Of a stretch of 64,000 nt of DNA, positions 1 through 9,543 are shown piece by piece (the first letter of the stretch is position 1; each line of letters opens with the position of its first letter). Source of the stretch: Colwellia sp. C2M11 (GTDB taxonomy: Bacteria; Pseudomonadota; Gammaproteobacteria; Enterobacterales; Alteromonadaceae); NCBI RefSeq assembly GCF_018860915.1, contig NZ_JAHKQD010000053.1:1-64000 (forward strand), read 5' to 3'. Under the pieces are notes generated by a model. That model saw only the letters and a program-made list of their open reading frames with translations, had not been told where the DNA came from and did no database searches. Made by a program: the position numbers and the translations under genes.

Positions 1-6
1 CGAAAT

Positions 7-50
7 TGGTTACGGGAGCCCATATCTTGTGAAAGCGAACTGACGAGCTT
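7..50 (-). pseudogene. decayed 3' fragment of tRNA-fMet
   Basis: The stretch reads like the acceptor/T-arm part of the intact tRNA-fMet genes that follow (TGG-TTACGGGAGCC, then AACTGACGA), but the T-loop carries extra bases and the anticodon and D arms are absent. It is one of two such remnants lying in tandem before the real genes, so it is best read as a truncated, non-functional tRNA copy. It could also be a processed or recombined end of the tRNA array. Confidence 0.6.
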
Positions 51-86
51 AGTTTTATGCTTACTTAGTTTTTACTTAAATGAAAT

Positions 87-130
87 TGGTTGCGGGAGCC
101 CATAGCTTATGAAAGCGAACTGACGACCTT
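87..130 (-). pseudogene. second decayed 3' fragment of tRNA-fMet
   Basis: It shares TTGGTTGCGGGAGCC and AACTGACGACCTT with the intact genes, but replaces the normal T-loop segment with a longer one and stops before the anticodon arm. Its sequence and its inserted segment match the remnant at 7-50, so the two form an 80-bp-period tandem of broken tRNA ends. Confidence 0.6.
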
Positions 131-148
131 AGTTTTTACTAAATAGAT

Positions 149-225
<77 letters not shown>

Positions 226-407
226 TCCGAATGAACTTCTTAAGAAATAAGAAGAAAGCCTCAATAGTTTTAATTCATATTGAAAGAATGTATTACATGA
301 TTCAAACTAACTATTATAATCTTCAAGCAATAAACTCAGAGACTACAAAGTATCTTCATCTAGTAATAGAAGTAGACCATTAACATTATATTTTTAATAA
401 TAAAAAT

Positions 408-484
<77 letters not shown>

Positions 485-582
485 TCCGAATGAACTTCTT
501 AAGAAATAAGAAGAAAGCCTCAACAGTTTTAATTCATATTGAAAGAATATAATTTTACATACTCTTTATACTTGAGTAAAGT

Positions 583-659
<77 letters not shown>

Positions 660-943
660 TCCGAATGACCTTTTCTTTAATAAGATTAGGTAAGCCACAA
701 TAGTTTTACTTCATACTGCAAGAAGCTATCAGGATGTTCTCCCTGAATTCGATGCGTATAGTAAGGATCACTCGCCAATAAAGCAAGTGATTTTTTTACA
801 AATCAGCTAAAAATCATCTGTTAGCTTAATTGTTCTTCGTTATGTCCTAATTATAAGCTATTTCGTCACATTAACTGAACTTTTGTTTATGTGTGACTGT
901 ACATTCGTTATAATCGCGTCATCGTTTTTTCTGGAACCACACT

Positions 944-3112
944 ATGACAGTGCCTATGCAACAATTTTTAGCCCTAACCTCCCCAGGTATCGAGGTATTA
1001 CTCGCCGATGAAGTAAAAAACCTTGGTGCTGAACAAGTTATTCAAAAGCCAGAAGGTGTCTATTTCTCAGCATCCATGGAGCTTGGCTATAAAATTTGTT
1101 TATGGACTCGTTTGGCTACACGCGTCATGTTAAAACTTGGCGAAGGTGAAGCCAAAGACAAAGATGAACTATTTAAAGCTGCAAGCTCTATAAATTGGCT
1201 AGAACACTTTAACAGTAATACAACCTTTTCAATTGACTTCGTAGGTTATAGTGAAGAAATTCGAAATAGCCAATTTGGTGGATTAACCATTAAAGATGCG
1301 ATTGTTGATCAATTTAGAGAGCAAGGTTTTGAACGTCCTGATGTTGATAAAAAATCACCTCAAATCAGTTTTCAAGCGCGACTACTAAAAGATCATGTCA
1401 GCATTTATTTAGATTTTTCTGGTCGAGGGTTATTTCAACGTGGTTACCGTGAACATTCAGGTGCAGCGCCATTAAAAGAAAACTTAGCTGCGGCCTTAAT
1501 TATTCGCTCTAACTGGTTAGACGATACAAGTAAGCCGCTAGTAGATCCTATGTGTGGCTCTGGCACAATATTGATTGAAGCCGTAGCAATGGCAACCAAA
1601 CAAGCACCTGGAATTCAACGTGCTTCTTGGGGATTTGATGCTTGGTTAAAACACGACGACACTATTTGGCAAGAGCAGCTAAATGATGCAATTGATAGTT
1701 CTGAGAATTCATTAGAAAAAGCACAAATCAGTAGTTTAAAAGTATTTGGTATTGATATTGATCCTCGTGTTATTAATACCGCTCAACAAAATTCACGTAA
1801 TGCAAAAGTACAGCGTTTTATTGAGTTTAAATGTCAAAACACCAATAACATGAATAATGTTTATGGCTCTAGCGCTAAAGGTGTTGCTGGTACTATTTTA
1901 TTTAATCCTCCTTATGGAGAGCGCATTGGTGAGATACCGGAATTAGTAGAAAACTTTGTATTATTCGGTCAAAAGCTCAAGGCACAATTTATTAATTGGC
2001 GAATCGCGATTTTAACCGCCAATATTGAATTACTTGCGATGCTTAAGTTATCAAGCTTTAAACGTTATAAATTTAAAAACGGTCCATTAGATTGTCAACT
2101 AGCGCTTTATAATGTTGATGAGAAACAATTAGAAAAAGATGCTGTAAACCCTCAATCATCTTTTGCTGAAGAAGATAGTGATTTTGCTAACCGCTTAAAG
2201 AAAAACCGTAAAGGATTAAAAGGCTGGCTTAAATCAAATCAAATTGACTGCTATCGCCTTTATGATGCCGATATTCCTGAATATAATGTTGCCATTGATG
2301 TTTATGGTGATTATTTAGTTATTCAAGAATATGCAGCGCCAAAAACAGTTGACGCCGACAAAGCTAAAAGACGCTTACAAGAAGTTATTTATTGGGCCCC
2401 TAAAGTATTAGAAGTTCCTACTGATAAAGTCGTACTAAAAACACGTGCTAAACAAAAAGGCAGTAATCAATACCAACGCGTTGATAAATCAAAACAATCA
2501 ATCACCATTAATGAACATGGCGCACTGCTTAAAATTAATTTATGGGATTATCTTGATACCGGTCTATTTTTAGATCACCGAAAAACACGACAAATTGTTG
2601 CTAAAAAAGCGAAAGACAAAACCTTGTTAAATTTATTCGCTTATACTGGTTCTGTGTCATTACAAGCAGCGTTACATGGTGCTAGATCAATTACCACGGT
2701 AGATATGTCAAATACTTACCTTAATTGGGCACAAGACAATTTTTCGTTAAACAAACTCAACAGTCATAAATATCAATTTATACAAGCAGACTGCCTTGAT
2801 TGGCTGAAAAAGAACACAGATAAATATGACTTAATCTTTATTGATCCGCCTACTTTTTCAAACTCAAAACGCATGGAAGATAGTTTCGACGTACAACGAG
2901 ACCATGTTGCCCTCCTCGCTGATGCCTTAAAATCACTTAACCGTGGTGGGGAAATATTCTTTACTAATAATAAGCGTAATTTCAAAATGGACTTTGAAGG
3001 TTTAGAAGCACTAGGATTACAAGCTAAAAATATGTCTGATATTACCAGAGACCAAGATTTTGCTCGTAATAAACATATCCATAATAGTTGGTCAGTTACC
3101 CGAAAAGGCTAG
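944..3112 (+). CDS. rlmL: bifunctional 23S rRNA methyltransferase RlmKL
   Basis: 722-residue fusion of two SAM-dependent methyltransferases. In the known family the N-terminal RlmL part makes m2G2445 and the C-terminal RlmK part makes m7G2069 of 23S rRNA. An N-terminal THUMP region (roughly residues 45-155) is followed by the first methyltransferase domain, with the SAM loop around VDPMCGSGT and the catalytic NPPY at 321-324. The second domain has LLNLFAYTGS and DPPT at 634-637. Length matches the E. coli enzyme. It is followed 24 bp later by the glutaredoxin-like gene and then uup, probably co-transcribed. Confidence 0.95.
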   Translation: MTVPMQQFLALTSPGIEVLLADEVKNLGAEQVIQKPEGVYFSASMELGYKICLWTRLATRVMLKLGEGEAKDKDELFKAASSINWLEHFNSNTTFSIDFVGYSEEIRNSQFGGLTIKDAIVDQFREQGFERPDVDKKSPQISFQARLLKDHVSIYLDFSGRGLFQRGYREHSGAAPLKENLAAALIIRSNWLDDTSKPLVDPMCGSGTILIEAVAMATKQAPGIQRASWGFDAWLKHDDTIWQEQLNDAIDSSENSLEKAQISSLKVFGIDIDPRVINTAQQNSRNAKVQRFIEFKCQNTNNMNNVYGSSAKGVAGTILFNPPYGERIGEIPELVENFVLFGQKLKAQFINWRIAILTANIELLAMLKLSSFKRYKFKNGPLDCQLALYNVDEKQLEKDAVNPQSSFAEEDSDFANRLKKNRKGLKGWLKSNQIDCYRLYDADIPEYNVAIDVYGDYLVIQEYAAPKTVDADKAKRRLQEVIYWAPKVLEVPTDKVVLKTRAKQKGSNQYQRVDKSKQSITINEHGALLKINLWDYLDTGLFLDHRKTRQIVAKKAKDKTLLNLFAYTGSVSLQAALHGARSITTVDMSNTYLNWAQDNFSLNKLNSHKYQFIQADCLDWLKKNTDKYDLIFIDPPTFSNSKRMEDSFDVQRDHVALLADALKSLNRGGEIFFTNNKRNFKMDFEGLEALGLQAKNMSDITRDQDFARNKHIHNSWSVTRKG

Positions 3113-3136
3113 CATAGAAAAATATAAGAGCGAATA

Positions 3137-3403
3137 ATGACAATATATAATTTATATGGCAGCGAAGGTTGTCATTTATGTGAAGAAGCTTTAGCACTGT
3201 CCTTATCAGTAATACCTAAGGCGCAATTGAATCAAGTAGATATTGTTGACCAAGAAACCGTCGCTCATGAAAGTAAAACGTTAGTAGAATTATACGGTGT
3301 ACATATTCCCGTATTAGAAAAACTAAACCCAGCGGGTAAAGCTGATAACCAAAAACTATTTTGGCCCTTTACAGCAGAACAAATTATCCAGCTATTAGAT
3401 TGA
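3137..3403 (+). CDS. glutaredoxin-like protein (DUF836 type)
   Basis: An 88-residue thioredoxin-fold protein. It opens with the beta strand and CxxC pair of the family (YGSEGCHLCEEA, Cys at about 13 and 16) and has a cis-Pro-like IPVLE segment at about 57. DUF836/glutaredoxin-like proteins of this size are typically found between rlmKL and uup in Alteromonadales. The substrate is unknown; a cytoplasmic thiol-disulfide role is inferred from the fold. No signal peptide is present. Confidence 0.8.
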   Translation: MTIYNLYGSEGCHLCEEALALSLSVIPKAQLNQVDIVDQETVAHESKTLVELYGVHIPVLEKLNPAGKADNQKLFWPFTAEQIIQLLD

Positions 3404-3468
3404 TAGATAACAGTAAGTGCTCACTAATTAATAAGTGCTGCTGTTTAACAATAAAGAGTTAAAAACTG

Positions 3469-5385
3469 ATGGAATTATTAAGAATAGCTAATGGCGAACT
3501 CGCTTTTGGTGAAGACAAAATTTTAAATAAAGCAGACTTAAGTGTTCAAACCGGTGAACGTATTTGTTTAGTTGGCCGTAACGGTGCTGGTAAATCAACA
3601 TTAATGAAAATATTAATGGGTTTACAAAACTTAGACGATGGCCAAATATTAAAATCTAGCACAATGCAATTAGCAATGTTGGAACAAGATCCACCAGAGT
3701 CGTCTGACTTAAGTGTGTTTAGTTATGTTGCGCAAGGCGTTAGTGAAAATGCAGACCTACTGAGTCGCTATCACAAATTAATTCACTTGATTGGCGAAGA
3801 TCCAAGTGAAAAAAATCTTAATAAGCTATCAAAAGTACAGGATGAACTTGAACAAGCTGGTGCATGGCAAGACGAACAACGCATTGAACAAGCCATGAGT
3901 ACGTTATCATTAAATCCTGATGCTAAAATTAGTGACTTATCTGGAGGTTGGTTACGTAAATTAGCCCTAGCTAAAGCATTAGTAACTAACCCTGATATTT
4001 TATTACTTGATGAGCCAACCAACCATTTAGATATAGAAAGTGTGTTATGGCTTGAGAAATTTTTAAAAGATTTTGGCGGTACCATTATTTTTATCAGCCA
4101 TGATAGAGCATTTATTCGAGGTTTATCGACTCGAATTCTAGACTTAGACCGTGGCAAGCTAACAAGTTACCCAGGTGATTACGATTTATATATAGAACAA
4201 AAACAACATGATTTACAAGTAGAAGAACAACAAAATGCCCTATTTGATAAAAAGTTAGCTGAAGAAGAAGTTTGGATTCGTCAAGGTGTTAAAGCTCGAC
4301 GTACCCGTAATGAAGGGCGTGTTCGTTCCTTAGAAAAACTCCGTTTAGAGCGTAAAGCGCGTAGAGAAGTACGTAATCAAAGCACAATGAACATTACCCA
4401 AGGTGATCGTTCAGGTAAACTCGTATTTGAAGCTGAAGATGTTACTGTAGCTTTTGGTGATAAAGTTATCATTGAAAACCTTAACTTACTTATTACACGT
4501 AACGACCGATTAGCCTTCATTGGCGCAAACGGTACAGGCAAATCGACCTTAATAAAGCTTATTATGGAGAAGTTAAAGGCCACTAGCGGTAAAATGCGCT
4601 CAGGTGTTAATTTAGAAATTGCTTATTTTGATCAACATCGTGAAGCGCTTGATGTAAACAAAACCGTGCAAGAAATCGTAGGCGAAGGAAAACAAGAAGT
4701 CGAAGTTAACGGAAAATCTCGCCATGTACTTGGTTACCTTCAAGATTTTCTATTTAGCCCTAAACGTGCTCGTACGCCAGTTCGCGCTTTGTCCGGTGGA
4801 GAGAAGAACCGTTTATTACTCGCTCGACTTTTTTTACGCCCGAGTAATTTACTAATTCTCGATGAGCCTACTAACGACTTAGACATTGAAACGTTAGAGT
4901 TATTAGAAGAAGTTGTTGCAAATTATGCAGGAACCGTTATTTTAGTTAGCCATGATCGTGATTTTGTGAATAACTGTGTCAGTAGCTGTCTTTATTTTGA
5001 TGGTACAGGCCGAATTAATCAAATCGTAGGTGGTTATGATGATGTTGATAGCTATCTAGCGTTAAAAGAAGAAGAGCGCCAACGCCACTTATCAACAATT
5101 AATAAAAAAGAAGCAAAGCAAAAGGCAACACCCGCAGTACAAAAAGAAACACCACCAGCGGTGAAAAAGAAGCTTTCTTTTAAAGAAACTAAAGAGCTTG
5201 AAGAGCTACCAAAAATAATCGACGAGTTAGAAAATGAAATTACTGATTTACAAGAACAAGTCAATCAAAGTGATTTTTTTAGCCAAGATGAAAAACATAC
5301 AAAAAAAATATTGAACCAGCTTAGCGAAAAAGAGTCCAAACTCGACACTGCCTATTCAAGATGGCAAGCGTTAGATGAACTTTAA
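3469..5385 (+). CDS. uup: ABC-F family ATPase Uup
   Basis: 638 residues with two ABC ATPase cassettes and no membrane segments, as expected for ABC-F proteins that act on the ribosome or on branched DNA. The first cassette has Walker A GRNGAGKS at 36-43, signature LSGGW and Walker B LLLDEPTNHLD. The second has GANGTGKS, LSGGEKN and LILDEPTNDLD. The two are joined by a charged linker with the ABC-F pattern. A Lys/Glu-rich coiled-coil C-terminal domain (about 545-638) identifies Uup rather than EttA or YheS. Uup is linked to transposon excision and to tolerance of ribosome stalling in E. coli. Confidence 0.93.
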   Translation: MELLRIANGELAFGEDKILNKADLSVQTGERICLVGRNGAGKSTLMKILMGLQNLDDGQILKSSTMQLAMLEQDPPESSDLSVFSYVAQGVSENADLLSRYHKLIHLIGEDPSEKNLNKLSKVQDELEQAGAWQDEQRIEQAMSTLSLNPDAKISDLSGGWLRKLALAKALVTNPDILLLDEPTNHLDIESVLWLEKFLKDFGGTIIFISHDRAFIRGLSTRILDLDRGKLTSYPGDYDLYIEQKQHDLQVEEQQNALFDKKLAEEEVWIRQGVKARRTRNEGRVRSLEKLRLERKARREVRNQSTMNITQGDRSGKLVFEAEDVTVAFGDKVIIENLNLLITRNDRLAFIGANGTGKSTLIKLIMEKLKATSGKMRSGVNLEIAYFDQHREALDVNKTVQEIVGEGKQEVEVNGKSRHVLGYLQDFLFSPKRARTPVRALSGGEKNRLLLARLFLRPSNLLILDEPTNDLDIETLELLEEVVANYAGTVILVSHDRDFVNNCVSSCLYFDGTGRINQIVGGYDDVDSYLALKEEERQRHLSTINKKEAKQKATPAVQKETPPAVKKKLSFKETKELEELPKIIDELENEITDLQEQVNQSDFFSQDEKHTKKILNQLSEKESKLDTAYSRWQALDEL

Positions 5386-5438
5386 CCCCTGCAGTCTGGG
5401 ATTTATTCCTACAATAAATAAAAGAGTTAAGTAGTAGA

Positions 5439-7235
5439 ATGAGAAAAATAGCAAAGAATATTATCGCCCTAAGCATTAGTAGTGCACTAAGTGTAAGTTT
5501 TTTAAATACAGTAAATGCCGCCACATATCAAATTGTTGATGAAAGTGAATCGAGCCAAGCAAAGTATACTTATGCTCAACAACAAAACACTAATGGTGAT
5601 ATGGTTATATCAGGTACTAGTTTGTATGACTTTCCTGTGCAATTTGATTACCTTGATGACTCTGATTTTACTGCCATTCAACTATTTGCAGCCATAAATC
5701 ACGAAAGTGTTCATGCCTTAAATGACCTTGAAGATATCGATGCTTTAAGAGCTGGAAATCCAACTGCCAATGATTTATCTTGGGTAGTGAGATGGTTACA
5801 AGATACATCATCAGGAAAAGGTAATGATATTGAATACCAAAAAGTCGGTGATAGCATCGCCATCACAACCGTTGGCGGTCTACAGCAAGAATATACCTTA
5901 TTAGACACAAACTTCGACGGAACTGAACAACTAACGCGCTCAACGGTTGATATTGTCGCTGGAATTACTGATACCGGTATTTCCTATGGTAGTGCTACTG
6001 CGCCTTATTTACCAAGTGAAACCTTTACTGACGATGAGAATGTCGATCATGTATATTGGCTTAGAGAGCATGGCATGAGAGGCTTCTATTCTTATAATCA
6101 AGGTAGTCAAATTCATGAAATAGTTCCTTTAGAAGCAAACTATGGCGGAGGTTTCTCTGCACTAATGGATGTAAATGAAGTCGGTGTTGCTGTAGGGTTT
6201 AGTAGTTACAAACTAGTACCAAGTTATTCTGACTTTATTGAAAACGAAGATGGCGGTTGTGCTGATCCAGATGTTGTTCCAGCGGCGATGACACTAGACG
6301 CTTGTATTGCACAAGTACAAACTGGTTCAACATCTGCCACATATGACTCTATGGCAATTAAAGCCACATTAAACCCTGATGGTTTACCTATTATTGAAGA
6401 GCTAGGTTTATTAGTAACGCCACATGAAGACGATGAACGCTCTTATTCAAGTTACGCTTTAGCAATCAATAGTAACGGCGTCGCAGTTGGTTATGCTGAT
6501 GGTTTTTATGATCAAGATATAATTACACCAACAGTCGATCAAAGAAGGTTTTATCAATATGCTGTAGCCTATAAAAATGGCAGCGTGATAGATATTAGTG
6601 GTGATCATAGCATTAGAGGTACATCTGTTGCTTATGATATTAATGATGCAGGTACTGCCGTAGGTTATGTCACTAATAGTAGCGGCGTACGTAAGTTTTT
6701 CTATGTAGACACTAATGCACCTTTAGAAGAAATTGACCTAGTCACTCCTAATGATTTTTTCTCTGGCTCAGACAGCACAGCTAGAGCAATCAATAATAGT
6801 GATCTAATCGTTGGTGAAGGCGAAATTGAAACGCATAACGAAAGCACAAGCAACCCGCGTAGAACCGCTGGTTTTGTTTATGATATGAACAATGATGTTT
6901 TCACTAACCTCAACTTAGCTATTCCATGTGCTTTACGCTCAACCTATAATATTATCGAAGCACAAGACATTAATGACGATGGTATAATTTCAGCAACAGC
7001 AACCATAAAAGTAGAACGTCGTGATGCTTATGGTGAAATAATGTTAGATGATTTTGGTTCACCATTAACAGAAGATGTTTTACGTGCAATCACTCTAGAG
7101 CCAACACCTGACACTGGTGAAGTTTGTACATCAGCAGAAGAAGATAAAGTAGTTCGTCAAGGCGCTAGTATAAACGTAGCTGGGCTTTTATCTATCATGG
7201 CATTATTTGGCTTACGACGTAAGTTCTTTAGTTAA
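5439..7235 (+). CDS. DUF3466 family exported protein
   Basis: 598 residues with a signal peptide (MRKIAKNIIALSISSALSVS, cleavage near VNAA). The body has repeated short motifs of the DUF3466/HAF-repeat kind (INSNGVAVGYADG, INDAGTAVGYV, INNSDLIVGEG), suggesting a beta-propeller-like extracytoplasmic domain. The C-terminus is a hydrophobic stretch followed by basic residues (VAGLLSIMALFGLRRKFFS), which resembles a sorting-signal tail, although the usual Gly-Gly is lacking. The function is unknown. The position after uup and before rmf matches gene order known in Shewanella. Confidence 0.8.
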   Translation: MRKIAKNIIALSISSALSVSFLNTVNAATYQIVDESESSQAKYTYAQQQNTNGDMVISGTSLYDFPVQFDYLDDSDFTAIQLFAAINHESVHALNDLEDIDALRAGNPTANDLSWVVRWLQDTSSGKGNDIEYQKVGDSIAITTVGGLQQEYTLLDTNFDGTEQLTRSTVDIVAGITDTGISYGSATAPYLPSETFTDDENVDHVYWLREHGMRGFYSYNQGSQIHEIVPLEANYGGGFSALMDVNEVGVAVGFSSYKLVPSYSDFIENEDGGCADPDVVPAAMTLDACIAQVQTGSTSATYDSMAIKATLNPDGLPIIEELGLLVTPHEDDERSYSSYALAINSNGVAVGYADGFYDQDIITPTVDQRRFYQYAVAYKNGSVIDISGDHSIRGTSVAYDINDAGTAVGYVTNSSGVRKFFYVDTNAPLEEIDLVTPNDFFSGSDSTARAINNSDLIVGEGEIETHNESTSNPRRTAGFVYDMNNDVFTNLNLAIPCALRSTYNIIEAQDINDDGIISATATIKVERRDAYGEIMLDDFGSPLTEDVLRAITLEPTPDTGEVCTSAEEDKVVRQGASINVAGLLSIMALFGLRRKFFS

Positions 7236-7250
7236 ACATACATCTAACTA

Positions 7251-7286
7251 TTTACAATGTTTACAGCGTTTACAGCGTTTACAGCG
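7251..7286. repeat. 9-bp tandem repeat TTTACAGCG
   Basis: Three perfect TTTACAGCG units preceded by one variant (TTTACAATG), just after the DUF3466 stop codon. This is a slippage-prone microsatellite with no visible coding role. Confidence 0.85.
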
Positions 7287-7329
7287 TTTATTAAATAATA
7301 ACAGAGATCTTCGTGATAAGTATCAGTCC

Positions 7330-7351
7330 TTGTGACTACTAGTAGTCACAA
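7330..7351. other. 22-bp perfect palindrome
   Basis: The half site TTGTGACTACT is followed directly by its reverse complement, giving a loop-free palindrome centred at 7340/7341. It sits 3 bp before a terminator hairpin. A dimeric regulator site is possible, but as an RNA it would simply extend the terminator structure. Confidence 0.6.
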
Positions 7352-7353
7352 AT

Positions 7354-7378
7354 AAAAAGCACCTAAAGGTGCTTTTTT
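7354..7378 (+). terminator. rho-independent terminator after the DUF3466 gene
   Basis: Stem AAAAGCACC / GGTGCTTTT with a TAAA loop, followed by a T run. It is positioned to end the rlmKL-uup-DUF3466 transcript. The A-tract before the stem would let it work in both directions. Confidence 0.85.
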
Positions 7379-7383
7379 CATTC

Positions 7384-7545
7384 ATACCAGTTTCATTAAT
7401 TAAGTGAACAATTTTATACGTAGAAAAAATTGCCAAATACAAGGCATGTATTTCAATAACTAGTTGTTCTAATTATTAAATAAATAACGATGTCGTTGGT
7501 GATTTTAGCAAGTAACAATGATCACATAGTTAGTGAGATTGGTAT
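7384..7545. repeat. MITE-like intergenic repeat, long copy
   Basis: The ends form imperfect inverted repeats: ATACCAGTTTCATTAATTAA at the left and, read from the other strand, ATACCAATCTCACTAACTAT at the right. A shorter relative lies inverted at 43200-43304. The two share about 28 bp at the left end and about 70 bp at the right end. This copy carries roughly 55-60 extra bases in the middle. There is no coding capacity. Confidence 0.8.
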
Positions 7546-7699
7546 TAGTAACTAAACTCAATATTACCGCGAATCAATGATTTAATTTATTATCGTAAAA
7601 ACACACCTAATAATATTGCTTTTTCACAGAAGCTTAACTAAATTTGAAAGTGAAGGTAAGAGTGTTCCTATATCAATGATAATAAAGGAGTGTGCATTT

Positions 7700-7912
7700 A
7701 TGATGAGAAGGCCAAAACGAGACCACCAATACAGGGCTCATACAGGTAAAAACTTAACAAGTATCTCCTAACGTTCTAAGAACAATGCCCTTACCAATGT
7801 ACTAGAGTAGACAAGTACAAAAGTACAATATCAATGGTTCAGTGGTTGGCGTGCAGCCATAGAAATAAATAGTAAGGCTTGTATAAATAATCAACTCAGT
7901 GATTTATTGTAA
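7700..7912 (+). pseudogene. rmf: broken ribosome modulation factor (rmf)
   Basis: A strong AAAGGAG precedes ATG 7700. The reading frame starts MMRRPKRDHQYRAH, like the RMF N-terminus (KRD...RAH). It then hits TAA at 7769 and TAG at 7808, and continues in the same frame with RSKNNA and QYQWFSGWRAAIE. These match the RSK and QWLGGWREA landmarks of RMF. Distance from RAH to RSK is exactly that of E. coli RMF. Location after uup/DUF3466 is the usual place of rmf in relatives. The product would bind and dimerise ribosomes in stationary phase. As written, only 23 residues would be made. Confidence 0.62.
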
Positions 7913-7946
7913 ATCAAGTTTTAAAAAATGTTTCAGCTCCACCAAA

Positions 7947-7972
7947 AAGCCCAGCATCTGCTGGGCTTACTT
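7947..7972. terminator. bidirectional terminator between rmf remnant and rnfH
   Basis: A 10-bp stem AAGCCCAGCA / TGCTGGGCTT with a TC loop, preceded by AAAAA and followed by TACTTTT. It serves the minus-strand ratA-rnfH pair and the plus-strand rmf region. Confidence 0.85.
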
Positions 7973-7988
7973 TTAAGCTTCTAGATGT

Positions 7989-8348
7989 TTATTTATCTTC
8001 TTTTTTCGCTAAAGGGTTAACTCTACCACCGGTTGTTTTATCTGCGCGGCCTTCAAGTTTTGCCTTTTCAGCCCTGCGCTTTCTTACTTCTTTAGGGTCG
8101 GCAATTAAAGGTCGATAAATCTCAATTCGGTCAAAATCTTCCAAAACTGTTGATAACTTAACCGCTTTATTCCAAATGCCAACTTTATTTTCAGTTAAAT
8201 CAATCTCAGGGAAAAGCTCAATAATACCCGACTGTTCAATGGCTTCCTCAACAGTTGTTCCTTGCTTAAATGTCAAAGATAACAACTTCTGTGTATGTGC
8301 AAGACCGTAAACGACTTCAACTTGAATTTCTTGACTTGAGTTTTCCAT
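7989..8348 (-). CDS. rnfH: RnfH family ubiquitin-like protein
   Basis: 119 residues of the RnfH/PasI family, a small beta-grasp protein. The core IQVEVVYGLAHTQKLLSLTF opens the fold; the conserved VGIWNKAVKLSTVLEDFDRIEIYRPLIADPKEVRKRRAE region follows. The C-terminus is Lys-rich. It starts 1 bp after the ratA stop, so the pair is translationally coupled. In E. coli the RatA/RnfH pair was proposed as a toxin-antitoxin couple, which is debated. The exact biochemical role is unknown. Confidence 0.9.
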   Translation of the reverse strand: MENSSQEIQVEVVYGLAHTQKLLSLTFKQGTTVEEAIEQSGIIELFPEIDLTENKVGIWNKAVKLSTVLEDFDRIEIYRPLIADPKEVRKRRAEKAKLEGRADKTTGGRVNPLAKKEDK

Positions 8349-8349
8349 A

Positions 8350-8790
8350 TTAAGCTGCTGCTCCGTAAATATCTTTAGCTCGTTGAGTAAATGCTTGTAC
8401 CATATTGTTAGTTAAATGATTAAATATTCGACCAAAAGCCAAATCAAACATTTTATTAGAAAACTCATATTCAAGCTCTAAACTAACTTTACAAGCATCA
8501 TCAGACAAAGCAGTTAAAAGCCAACGGCCATATAACTTATTAAACGGCCCATCAACTAACTCTAATTGCACTTGCTGATTGGAAATAAATGTATTCTTCG
8601 TTGTAAACCACTTATTCAACCCCGCTTTAGAAACCAATAAAGCAGCGGTAACTGAATTATCATCTTCCGTAATAATTTTACTATTGCTACAATCAGGTAA
8701 AAATTGAGGGTAAGCAAGCACATCATTTATTAATTGAAACATTTGATCAACACTGTACATAACCAGTGCACTTCTACTTATGGATGGCAT
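8350..8790 (-). CDS. ratA: RatA / COQ10-like START domain protein
   Basis: 146 residues with the polyketide-cyclase/START fold of the RatA/COQ10 family. It begins with MPSISRSALVMYSVDQMFQL and continues with the NDVLAYPQFLPDC segment typical of the family. The fold binds hydrophobic ligands and COQ10 relatives chaperone ubiquinone. In E. coli RatA has been reported to block 70S ribosome assembly. It is divergent from smpB with 150 bp between, the usual gammaproteobacterial arrangement. Confidence 0.9.
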   Translation of the reverse strand: MPSISRSALVMYSVDQMFQLINDVLAYPQFLPDCSNSKIITEDDNSVTAALLVSKAGLNKWFTTKNTFISNQQVQLELVDGPFNKLYGRWLLTALSDDACKVSLELEYEFSNKMFDLAFGRIFNHLTNNMVQAFTQRAKDIYGAAA

Positions 8791-8953
8791 TCTTATTTTG
8801 ACCCTTACGCTAACTTAGCGATATCATACCAAAACACACAAACAAGCGCATTATTACTTGAATATAAGCAATGAATTTTTACTAAAAAGAAATTTGTTCT
8901 ATCAAGTCTCTTATTTGTAGGTATAATCATCGCCGATAATAATGGAATTCAAA

Positions 8954-9448
8954 ATGGCAAAGAAAAGTTCAAAAAATAAATCTAACAGTAACACTATCGC
9001 TTTAAATAAAAAGGCTAGGCATAACTATACCCTATCCGATAAATTTGAAGGTGGTATGAGTTTACAAGGTTGGGAAATAAAAAGTATTCGCAGTGGTAAA
9101 GTAAACATTTCTGACTGTTATGTTCATATAAAAGACAGAGAAGCTTACTTATTAGGCGCAGAAATAATGCCGCTTAAAGAAGCCTCAACACACGTGGTAT
9201 GTGATCCAAATCGTGATCGCAAGTTACTACTTAACCGCAGAGAGCTTGACGTTTTAGCTGGCGCTGTTGACCGTGAAGGTTACTCAATTATAGCTACAGC
9301 TATGTACTGGCGTAAAAACTGGGTAAAACTTGAGTTTTATTTAGGTAAAGGTAAAAAAGATCATGATAAGCGTGCAGATATTAAAGACAGAGAATGGGCT
9401 GTTGATAAAGGACGCATACTGAAAAACAAAAATTTGAACAAAGAATAA
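8954..9448 (+). CDS. smpB: SsrA-binding protein SmpB
   Basis: 164 residues from ATG 8954. This start fits MAKKSSK...[12 protein letters not shown] of known SmpB proteins and has GGA 7 bp upstream, whereas ATG 8942 (four codons earlier) has no ribosome-binding site. The protein shows the OB-fold core ([25 protein letters not shown]) and the basic C-terminal tail ([21 protein letters not shown]) that enters the ribosome A-site channel. It works with the tmRNA encoded just downstream in rescue of stalled ribosomes. Confidence 0.95.
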   Translation: MAKKSSKNKSNSNTIALNKKARHNYTLSDKFEGGMSLQGWEIKSIRSGKVNISDCYVHIKDREAYLLGAEIMPLKEASTHVVCDPNRDRKLLLNRRELDVLAGAVDREGYSIIATAMYWRKNWVKLEFYLGKGKKDHDKRADIKDREWAVDKGRILKNKNLNKE

Positions 9449-9543
9449 ATAGCGATATTAAAGTAGATACCGTTAAGTTGAACAAAGACTAAGCAATCTA
9501 TTCAAAATTTATCGATATTTAGCATAATTCAAATTTAGTTACG

